This document shows positions 56,015 to 64,000 of a stretch of 64,000 bases of DNA, one piece after another. The DNA comes from Aspidapion aeneum (taxonomy: Eukaryota; Arthropoda; Insecta; Coleoptera; Brentidae). Every line of letters starts with the position of its first letter. Position 1 is the first letter of the stretch. The stretch is from positions 200,977,013 to 201,041,012 of the forward strand of contig OY755038.1 in the NCBI GenBank assembly GCA_963576565.1. The letters are read 5' to 3'. Made by a program: the position numbers and the translations under genes. The notes beneath the pieces were generated by a model. The model saw nothing but the letters and a program-made list of their open reading frames with translations. It was not told the DNA's origin and searched no databases.

Positions 56015-56261
56015 AGCGTGATGTGGAGTGGATGTGTTTCGGTTTATTTTTCTTTTAATTTTATTTTTTTATGTTTTCCTGACGCTTGTAGAAAAACAAT
56101 TGTTCTTAGTGCACAGAGAGTTAATGTGAGAAAGCAAGTGGTAAAAAGTATTTTATTGGTTTTAAGAATGGTACATATGCTACATATTATTTTACTTAAA
56201 ATCTAAGTGGAGCATAAAGTGATTAAAAGCTAAAAACTAAATTCTTATGTGCATTTGATAT
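56015..56261. other. Flank of the LINE and start of the duplicated segment copy 2
   Basis: GTAGCGTGATGTGGAGTGGA and GAAAACAATTGTTCTTAGTG are the inverted counterpart of about 43740-43840. From about 56160 on, the sequence is paralogous to about 9985-10060 (CATATTATTTTACT, GCATAAAGTGATTAAAAGCT). No gene is seen. Confidence 0.5.
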
Positions 56262-57731
56262 ATGCTTTTCATGTCAACCCCGCCACCTTTTGCACTTAAC
56301 AATTTTCATTTTAATAAAAATTTATTTTTTGGTTCCTCTATAGATACCGATTACACCAAGATAAAAAATTTGAAAAAATGTTGAGATTCTTAATTGGCCA
56401 AAACATATCTGTGGTTTATGATTTTTTCTGAAAAAATACGAATATTCCAAAAAAAAATTAGTACTGTTTAGAAATAAGAGCAAGAGGCTTTAAGAAAAAA
56501 TATTGAAAATAACAAATAATCGCATCAGTGACCTTAGTACAAGGCAATAAATTTAAAAAATCGCCATTTTGAAAATGTGTATGTGTGTGATTCGATTTTT
56601 AATATTTTTTTGGAAAAAGATGCTCCAATATTCTGTCTATTGCCTTTAAAAATTTTAGAGTGGACCGAGAAGTATAAATGTCAAAAACAAAATTATATAT
56701 ACATGGGCAAGCGAACAGTCCTATTGAGGCACCCGAGGTGTGAATCAATATACATTTTATTAATAAAACTTGTTTTGATTTAAGGAAAAAATCTTTTTTT
56801 TAAATTCTGACATCCCCCTCCCTTGCATATGACATCAGCGGCGTCACATTGAAGAGCCAAGACGGGCCTTGGCCTTCCACTGTTTAAAACCTTATCGGCT
56901 ACCAACATTGTGGCACATTTTTCTAATTAGAATACCTAGTCCTGCACTGCAATGACACTAGACGCCACTATACAGGGTGTTGGGAAGTCGCGACTCTCAC
57001 TTCTGAGCGTCCAATAAAAAAGAAATTTGGGACACCCTGTATAGTGGCGTCGAGTTTTATAACAGTGCGGGAATAGGTAGTCTAATTAGAAAAATGTGCC
57101 ACAATGTTGGTAGCCGATAATGTTTTAAACAGTGGAAGGCCAAGGCCAGTCTTGGCCATTCAATGTGACGCCGCTGATGTCATTTGCAAGGGGGGGGTGT
57201 TATAATGCAAAAAAAAATATCTTTTTCTTAAAGCAAAACAACTTTTTCTAATAAAATGTATATTCATTCATATATATACATATAAGTACGGCTAAGGCCT
57301 CTGCGCACTTACACAAGAATTTTTCATTTTGACATTTATACTTCTCGGCCCACTCCAAAATTTTGAACGGCAATGAACAAAATATTGAAGCACCTTTTCT
57401 CAAAAAAATATAAAACATCGAAGGGGTCACAATTTCAAAATGGCGATTTTTTTAATTTATTGTCTTGTACTAAGGTCACTGATGCGATTATTTGTCATTT
57501 TCAATATTTTTTCTTAAAACCTTTTGTTCTTGTTTCAGTAGTAAATATTTTTTTGCAAAGTTCGTATTTTTTTAGGAAAAATCATAAACCAGAGATATGT
57601 TTTGGCCAATTCAGAAGAAAAAACCCAGTAGATTTAAAGAATCGCATTTTTTAAAATTTTTTATCTTGGTGTAATCGGTATCTATGGAGGAACCAAAAAA
57701 AAACGTGGCCGGGTTGACATGGAAAGCCCAT
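56262..57731. mobile_element. Palindromic element, arms about 0.7 kb
   Basis: Arms about 56262-56975 and 57055-57731 are inverted copies. GCTTTTCATGTCAACCC at the left outer edge pairs with GGGTTGACATGGAAAGC at the right; CATTGAAGAGCCAAGACGGG and AACATTGTGGCACATTTTTC pair across the centre. The core at about 56979-57055 is itself bounded by TACAGGGTGTTGGGAAG and GGGACACCCTGTA. The paralogous segment at about 10456-10470 shows the right-hand flank (ATGCCGCAGT) without this element. It has no transposase. Confidence 0.75.
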
Positions 57732-58210
57732 ATACATGCCGCAGTCCCTTAGAAATAAAAATTAAGAGGCTCCTAAAAAATTACCCGCTGCTGTAGATGT
57801 TGCACAAATCTTTTTTGGAAATATAAAAAATATTTGTATATTTACGTTAATAAAATTGGTTGTGAAATTCAATTTATTTTTTCTTAAATGACAAAATTTT
57901 GTTAGTTATTCACTGTTTTTTGTATATTTTTATCTCAGGTGATGTAAACTGGATTGATATATATTGCCACGAAGTGGATGAGAATTTACATACAATTTTT
58001 TCAGTGTAACATATTATAATAATCACAGACGAAGAAAATAGAGTGAAATGCAAAAATTTTTAATGCGCCGGTCTTCGATCTTGTATTTCGGAGGTGTCCG
58101 AAACCGATTTAGGTGGCCTGTTGGAACGGAAAACTTACTGTCCGATAATAGAACAACGTCGGTTTGGAACGCAAATTGGATTTTTCATCCGGTTTTATGA
58201 TTGTTCAATT

Positions 58211-58255
58211 AAGGTCACAAGATCACGAAGAGGAACTTCGTGATCTAGTGACCTT
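58211..58255. repeat. 45-bp near-perfect hairpin
   Basis: AAGGTCACAAGATCACGAAG pairs with CTTCGTGATCTAGTGACCTT around a 5-nt AGGAA loop, with one internal A/A mismatch. It is absent from the paralogous position near 10866, so it was gained in this copy or lost in the other. Confidence 0.75.
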
Positions 58256-58305
58256 ATGTCTAACGGGTTGATGAAACGAAGCTACGAGGTTTGTCTTTTA
58301 AGTTT

Positions 58306-59996
58306 TTAAGACTTTATAGTTTCTTGAAGTATTCTCCAAGAAAATTTATACTTTTGCATACGCTCAAACCAGTTGTCAAAGCTGTAATTCCACTCGTTTA
58401 ATGGTACTGTCAAAATTGCATTCTTGGCCTCCACTGCTTCCTCTGGCGACTGAAATCTTTGACCACGCAGTCCATTCTTGAATTTTGGAAAATTATAGAA
58501 ATCGTTGGGACTTAGGTCGGACTGTATCAAAGAAGATATATTAACAAGAAGCGAAATACTGTCACTCAAAGCATTGTTTATATGGGAAACAAATATGTGA
58601 CGTCACGCTTGGACTAAATGACGCTAATGCAGTTGTATTACACTGAGAAAAAGTTTGTGTAACTGTGGTTGATGGTGCATTTGTATTAAACGAAGAAAAC
58701 AAATTACAATAAATTAAGAGGGACAATACACACACATATAACTGTGGTCATAGAAAATCGACCCTTTTTAACTTTTTATTTGATTGTTTGCAAAAACGGT
58801 TATATATTTTTATCGAGAAAAATCGGTTACGGAATTAAATAGAAAAAATAATAATTAAAAAATAAACAATAATTATTAATTATATTATATTGTTCTAAGT
58901 TTTTTCCGGCCATTTAAAATTTAAAAAATATGAGAAAAAGAAAAAAAAGGGGATTGACAATAAAACAAATTTTGTTAAAGTACAGACTTTAATAAAACAT
59001 TTTGAATCTCCGTTATATGTTTTTATTGGTTTAGAAACAGGAACAAACCTAACCATAAATGGAAAAAAATACAAAATTAATAGCTATTTACGTTACTAGA
59101 CCTGTAAAGATAGTTTCCGGTCGTGTATCGTACGTATTTTTGTTTAAAACAGCACAAACACAACCAACATGTAAATAATAATTTTCTAAAACGAGATGAA
59201 ACACTACAAACATACTTCTTTACATGTAGATATAACTATCAAAAAACCCATAGGTTACATTTATAATATAATAAAACGAATAAGAGGCACGTAGACACTA
59301 GAGAAATGGATTAGTCGGATAAAACGTTACGCACATTATAAATACCGGTACAAACCTTATTATCTTTTACAACTCGTTACATCCTGGAACTCATAGAACA
59401 TGTTAGACAAGTTGAAAGGGATAACAAATATATTCATAGGCCAAAATGAAAAATGCATCCATGTATATAGGACGTGGTACAAATAACCTTACCATTCAAA
59501 CACAGTAAATTACAGGGATTCCTTACAATATTTTTGCTAGTAAAGTTTTAAAGTTGTTTTTTTTTCGTGTAAAACAAAAATTGCACAATTTTTTCTCTGA
59601 GTGTAATAGTACTGCATTACTGTCGCTAAGGTTTTCTCGCTTCTTGTTGATATATTTTCTTTGACTGTCTGAAGGATGGCCCAAGGATTCGACGTTTTGT
59701 TGGGTACAAATTCAATGGTTTTTTGTGCTTTGTGCGAGCTTGCATTGTCTTGGTGGAGGATGATTCGTCGCTCGTGATTCAAAATGTACCAATCGACAGT
59801 AACAGTCCTTTGATCTTCCACAGGAATTTTTGCTACAGGAGACAAATGTCACGACCATCTTTTTGGATACACTTCGAGAACAGATGACTTTTGTTGACTT
59901 TTCTTCACCTTGGAACACCAAAAACAGACGACGTTTATTTTCGGGTTCATATAAGTTACTCCAACGGGGCAGTGCCCTCCCAAAACTAGACAACAA
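58306..59996 (-). pseudogene. mariner transposase, split and frameshifted
   Basis: Read on the minus strand: NLYEPENKRRLFLVFQGEE and SRSVSKKMVVTFVS (about 59960-59850), after a frameshift VEDQRTVTVDWYILNHERR and the second catalytic Asp in HQDNASSH (about 59740), then a 1137-bp insertion, then DLSPNDFYNFPKFKNGLRGQ with the third catalytic Asp, and FDNWFERMQKY up to 58306. The N-terminal DNA-binding part and first catalytic Asp region are lost. It is related to DD34D mariner transposases and non-functional. Confidence 0.8.
58526..59662. mobile_element. 1137-bp element inserted into the mariner
   Basis: Inverted termini ATCAAAGAAGATATATTAAC (58526) and, reading inward from the right, AAAGAAAATATATCAACAAG lie directly inside an exact GACTGT duplication (58520-58525 and 59663-59668). 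Removing it rejoins the mariner HP(S/P)..SPDLSPND region apart from a one-base slip. A shorter inverted pair, ACACTGAGAAAAA near 58640 and TTTTTCTCTGAGTGT near 59590, suggests a second nested layer. It has no transposase. Confidence 0.75.
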
Positions 59997-60524
59997 ACAA
60001 TATTTTTAGTTGATTTATTCAAAAAAAATTAAATCTTCTCTTACGACATGATTGTCTAGTTCTTTTTATTATCTGTGGTTAACAGCAAGTGATTAATTGA
60101 AGTTTTTTAGCGTAAATAATTACAAGCCGGCAGCGCCGCGCGGGGCAAGGTTTCAACATCGTGCGAAAGACGTCTGTTGCCCTTGTTACGAAGCCGGTTT
60201 TATCCTTCGTGAAGACGTATCAGTTTGTTTTGATCGCGTGTCATTGTTTGTTTTTGTTATCGTTTGTTTATAAAATGGAAATGTCGGTTACATAATCAAC
60301 TGTGCAAATTTAAACACGTTGACATATGAACTCTGACTACAAATAAAATCTTTAGGGCCACATAGACCGGACCTAAAAACTAACCAAAATTTTAGTGCAA
60401 CTAATGCCGAGGGGTGTTCCAAAAAAACTTATAATAGAAAATTTAATAAAAAATTATACGGAGCTGAAAACTGGTTGTGCGTGTGTGAAAAAATAAATGC
60501 TTTTTTTGCTTTATTTGTCTTGTT

Positions 60525-60855
60525 ATGAACAATCCACGAAATGATCCTGCGTGGGTGACAAAGGGAATGTGTGATATCAAGCACTTTAGTGAAAAGTTAA
60601 AAAGACACAAAGTAAGTGGTATTCATTTAAATAACCACATAGAATTTTTTATGCTAGGCAAGACTGATATTATGTCCCAATTGAATAGTGCCTATAGGAA
60701 AACATTAACGAACATAATGAAAATGTGACGAAAATTCGACATACTTAGTAGGTTAATAGACTGTTTAAAATTCGGTGGGATTTTTGAGGTTGCTCCACGG
60801 GGCCATAAAAAAGAAACGCGAATGGACTTATGGACTATAAAAAAATAAACTAAAA
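60525..60855 (+). pseudogene. hAT transposase (ZMYM1-like) N-terminal remnant
   Basis: Plus strand: NDPAWVTKGMCDIKHFSEKL, KVSGIHLNNHIEF, TDIMSQLNSAYRKTL, then beyond a stop and frameshift, ILSRLIDCLKFGG and RGHKKE. This order matches the start of hAT transposases of the zinc-finger MYM-type 1-like group. The catalytic core and dimerisation domain are missing downstream. Confidence 0.65.
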
Positions 60856-61069
60856 ACTAAAAATTGTTTCGGTAAGTTTTTTTATCTCATTTTTCATGCA
60901 ATTTAAATTTCTGCTCCCCCATTTTTTTTTCATCCTATATGCAAAATATAAAACACAGCCCTCTATTACATTAGAAAGGTTCTTGTTTAATTTCTAAATT
61001 ATGATTAGATTGTTTACCTTCAAATCTAATAATGTACATTATAAGTATTAATAGTTAAGAAATGCAGAG

Positions 61070-61704
61070 ACGCATTGGCGTAGCTAGCCTTGCTTTTCAG
61101 GGGGGGCCGTGGCCCCGGTCTATCTTGAACAAAAAGCAAACATAGGTTTTGAAGAGTCGTGCAAAGTGTGCAATGAATAAAAAAAAATACGCGCATTAAA
61201 TGTTCTAATATTTTAATATAACAAATTTAATAATACATTTACCAACTTATTTATATGTATACACAGGAAGTATGTAATTCAGCAATTCTACAAAGAAAGT
61301 TTTCTACGTCGCTGACTGAAAGCGTCTACCACACTGTCTAAATCGACCTCAACATCTTTTTCTATGAATAACAATGACAAACCTGAGTGTCTCTCTTGAG
61401 TCATAGTTGTTCTAAGCCAATTAAAAACTCTCCTCATGGCAGAGAAAGACCTCTCGCAAGTTGCACTTGAAATTGGAAGAATACTCGCAACTTTAAAAAG
61501 TTGGTAGAGGTTTGGATAGGTGTTTTCTGCTATATGTTGTTTGATAGAATCATGACCAACAGTTTGATTTAACCGAAAAATACAATTCTTTAAAACGGTC
61601 ATTTCTGCTCTTAGAGTAGAAGTATTAATATTAAAATTTTCCCGGTATTGCTCGACGAATTTATTCCATTTAACGATCCAATTTTCCGAAATTTTCGCCT
61701 GCAT
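61070..61704 (-). pseudogene. hAT transposase C-terminal (dimerisation) fragment with 3' terminus
   Basis: The minus-strand frame 61704-61288 contains YPNLYQLFKVASILPISSAT, CERSFSAMRRVFNWLRTTMT and a final LLFIEKDVEV segment, the hAT C-terminal dimerisation domain. About 210 bp beyond its stop lies CATTGGCGTAGCTAGC (about 61076), which fits a hAT-type terminal repeat, so this is the 3' end of an element whose 5' part is gone. It is opposite in strand to the ZMYM1-like N-terminal piece at 60525, so the two are not one gene. Non-functional. Confidence 0.75.
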
Positions 61705-61709
61705 TTTTT

Positions 61710-63110
61710 TTCAAGTTTTAGTAGTTGTTTTTATTTTAAGGTTAAGCCATCTCACAATTCCTTCTCCTGTATTAGTATTTTTCGTACTGTACATGGGTCA
61801 AAACTCTTTCTTTGTCGAGATACAGACTTTCAAATTCGGCAATTTTTTAACTTTTTTGATAATAACTTTTTAAAAAAAGGCAGTTGATCAAAATGGTTAG
61901 AGTCGTGTACTAGAACAAGAGCAATAAATTAAAATAAAAATTATTTTGGAAAAAATTTGACGGTCAATTTTTTTTAGAAAAAACAATTTTTTTGGTATAA
62001 ATGTTTATAAATTAAACAAAAGGTTTTTTTAAATATTTTTTGTTAATAAAAAGAAGTCTCTAGAAAGACATAATAATAAAATATTATTGATATTTTTTAA
62101 AAGAATAAGTAAATAAAAATATATTTTTTTTTTAATCATAATTTTTTATACGTTTTTGGAGGTTATTTTGACAGCCTGTTTCTCCTCAACTTGTTATTTT
62201 ATCAAAAAAAGGAATACCATATTTTTGAATCACAATTTGCTGAGCATTCAGCTGGCTGTGACAGATTTTCTTTTTTTTTTGTAAAATCCTTCCCCCCCCC
62301 TCCTCTAACTTTAAACATCCTATATCTTAAAAACAGATATGTGTCATCCATGTTATATAAACTTTTTTCTCGGAAATAACCCCCTCTATCACCTGCTGCA
62401 CTATGGCCCCTAAGTTATGGGACACCCTGTAAAGGTATTAAGCATGAACCCATGAAGCGCACCGAGAAAAAACTTAATTTAACCTTTATATACACGCGTC
62501 CTTCCCTATTGCGTAACTACACATGCGGCCTTCATTAATTGAAAGAAAATAGCTTTTTTCATTAATACTTCAAAAATTGAAATACAAAACAAGAGTAACT
62601 TAAAAAGGTGTCCCAGATAACAGTCAGTAACTACAAGGGATATTATGGGGATTTTGTAAATGGACAGACATATAATTTTGGTTTAATATGACCAAAATGA
62701 CGCCATTCTGAGCCGAAGCACAGATCAGATAATAAAGTGCTTCGAATAGCACCAGTTTACCTTCCTAATCTAATGCACCCTGTATAATACGCTGGTTATA
62801 CAGGGACGGATCTAGAAATTAAATTTGGGGGGGGGGGGATGGGACAATTCTCCGCCGCCTACTCATTACCGCAATTTTGCCCATATTTGTATACAACACC
62901 CAGGATCGCCAGTCGGCTTTCGCCCGAACATCTCTGGTAAATAGCAGACGATATGGTAAATCGCTTGGGTAACTAACACCCGTGATCGCAAAAATGTTCG
63001 TTAAAAATCAGTCTGGAACAATCTTTCTTAAGAAAGAATTCGTGAATTTCTAACATACATATATTTTTTTAAAACATACTCTCCTGACCTCTTTCCCGGG
63101 ATCTTAGAGA
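61710..63110. other. Gene-free stretch with isolated transposon ends
   Basis: No supported gene is seen. GGGACACCCTGTAA (62417) and TACAGGGACGGATCTAG followed by a G run (62799-62840) are typical transposon termini without visible partners. The remainder is A/T-rich. Confidence 0.4.
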
Positions 63111-63152
63111 ATGTGAAACCTAACCGTTGTCAATCGATCGCCAACGTAACCG

Positions 63153-63191
63153 AACCGTGTCAATGTAGAATAGGGCTTCATTGACACGGTT
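63153..63191. repeat. Perfect 13-bp hairpin
   Basis: AACCGTGTCAATG (63153-63165) and CATTGACACGGTT (63179-63191) with a 13-nt loop. Confidence 0.8.
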
Positions 63192-63234
63192 ACGGCAGCG
63201 TTCGGGCTACAACCGAATCGCAATCATGGACGTC

Positions 63235-63350
63235 GTTTACAAATATGCGCGCCGGCCCAACTTGCTGTCGGCCCGATTCGTCACCCGTCCAACTCGCTGT
63301 TGAGCCGATTTGCCGCCGCGCCAACTCGCCGCCGGCCGCAATAATTTCAG
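63235..63350. repeat. GC-rich degenerate tandem repeat
   Basis: About 31-bp units built on CCAACTYGCTGT, GAGCCGATTTGCCGCC and similar words repeat three times in a strikingly GC-rich island. The open frame on the minus strand (63190-63393) crosses this and has no domain. Confidence 0.5.
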
Positions 63351-63589
63351 TGTGCACTTTTGACACGTGTTTAGAGTTACGGTAACAAAGCAATTTAATA
63401 TTTTTTTATCTCAAAAAAATTGCAGACTTTCTTATTTACACATGAACCAATATGAATTTGTTAAATTTGAAACACCCCAAGTTCAAGGTCGCTGATTTTC
63501 TTCGCAATTTGATTTTTGAATTAAACTCGAAAATAATTAAAATGGAAAGTCCAAATGGCGGATTTTTGCCTTTATGAACCGATATGTAA

Positions 63590-63710
63590 TCTCCTTATGA
63601 TAATTTTTGAGATAACTTTTTGACACTCATTAGCTGTTTACCATAACAAATAGCATAGGCCAACGAAAAAAAGTAGTAAAAAGTTCTCTCAAAAATAATG
63701 ATATGGAGAT
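63590..63710. repeat. Dispersed repeat shared with 21.75 kb
   Basis: ATAATTTTTGAGATAACTTT, TTTACCATAACAAATAGCAT and AGGCCAACGAAAAAAAGT match about 21755-21865. Confidence 0.6.
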
Positions 63711-63731
63711 TAAATTTGGCACTTTGGGGTT

Positions 63732-64000
63732 ACTATTATAACGCCATTTTAATCTTGATATTTTACACAGAAGTTCGTGGAAAACAAAATTTTTGATTGT
63801 GTCAGTTGAAAATCTTGTATTTAGGTTTTAATTTAGTTTGATAGATGAAAACGTGTTGTTAATGTATACTTAGTGTTGCGCTGGATAAGCAAATTATGAG
63901 AATGACACTACTGTTGTAGTGCTGGTTACTAAAAATCACAATGTTTAAAATATGTGTGTTCAAACAGTGGCGTACGTAGGGGTGATCTTACGGGCTGAAG
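63732..64000. repeat. Dispersed repeat copy 2 with transposon end
   Basis: Paralogous to 13391-13650, including the terminal CAGTGGCGTAC motif at 63967, after which the two copies diverge. It runs off the window end. Confidence 0.6.

Larger units (their letters stand above)
58286..60966 (-). mobile_element. mariner element with nested insertions
   Basis: The left end CGAGGTTTGTCTTTTAAG and the right end (minus strand) GAGGGCTGTGTTTTATA are related terminal repeats. The paralogous uninterrupted site at about 10881-10895 (GAAGCTATTACAATAG) indicates insertion with TA duplication. The mariner body is decayed and carries two further inserts: an element at 58526-59662 and a hAT-type remnant within about 60000-60860. 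Confidence 0.7.

Noticed and set aside
60525..61704. One hAT transposase gene joining the N-terminal and C-terminal pieces
   Set aside because: The pieces are on opposite strands and separated by the mariner end and host sequence, so they come from different insertions.

Overview
The window reads as AT-rich, transposon-dense insect nuclear DNA. The evidence is a cluster of low-complexity cuticular-protein genes with signal peptides split by a phase-0 intron, together with mariner, piggyBac, hAT, Jockey-like, Penelope-like and Helentron-like sequence. A beetle is my guess from the style of the cuticular proteins; nothing in the sequence proves the order. No RNA gene, CRISPR array, origin or prokaryote-type operon was seen.

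The only host genes I can support are seven paralogous two-exon cuticular-protein genes, called A to G here. They lie at about 1.6-2.4 kb (A, minus), 5.8-6.6 kb (B, minus), 19.0-21.3 kb (C, plus), 31.9-33.7 kb (D, minus), 37.7-39.6 kb (E, plus), 44.5-46.8 kb (F, minus) and 50.0-51.8 kb (G, plus). Exon 1 encodes only MNPQ (MNTQ in G). Exon 2 encodes the rest of the signal peptide, a GPSA/GPSS head, VAHYAPA or LTRYAPA heptad repeats, a GPSGTIST motif and a Gly/Tyr-rich tail. Every gene has a TATA box 32-33 bp upstream of a TCAGT initiator and a predicted 46-nt 5' UTR. By sequence they form three groups: A/B, C/E and D/F/G. D/E and F/G are head-to-head pairs whose upstream and downstream flanks are also homologous, so the cluster grew by duplicating multi-kilobase blocks, some of them inverted.

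The space between and inside the genes is filled by mobile DNA. Because the blocks are paralogous, many insertions can be compared with an empty site elsewhere in the same window. Items with visible target-site duplications (TSDs) or empty sites include: a 5'-truncated LINE inside a foldback MITE (14.4-15.9 kb); a hAT-type MITE and a second LINE upstream of gene C (16.9-18.7 kb); Helentron-like elements with CAGA microsatellites (19.4-20.1 and 29.8-31.3 kb); a MITE with 34-bp perfect TIRs (25.9-26.4 kb); a palindromic Penelope-like insertion carrying two hammerhead-like cores (35.2-37.1 kb); a TTAA-flanked piggyBac-type MITE (44.0-44.3 kb); a Jockey-like LINE (53.4-56.0 kb); and a mariner split by a further insertion (58.3-61.0 kb). 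Several large foldback elements (22.1-25.0, 42.7-43.6, 51.9-53.0 and 56.3-57.7 kb) are also present.

The seven genes probably all encode secreted structural proteins of the exoskeleton and are likely expressed under similar promoters. The rest of the window records duplication and transposition around them.
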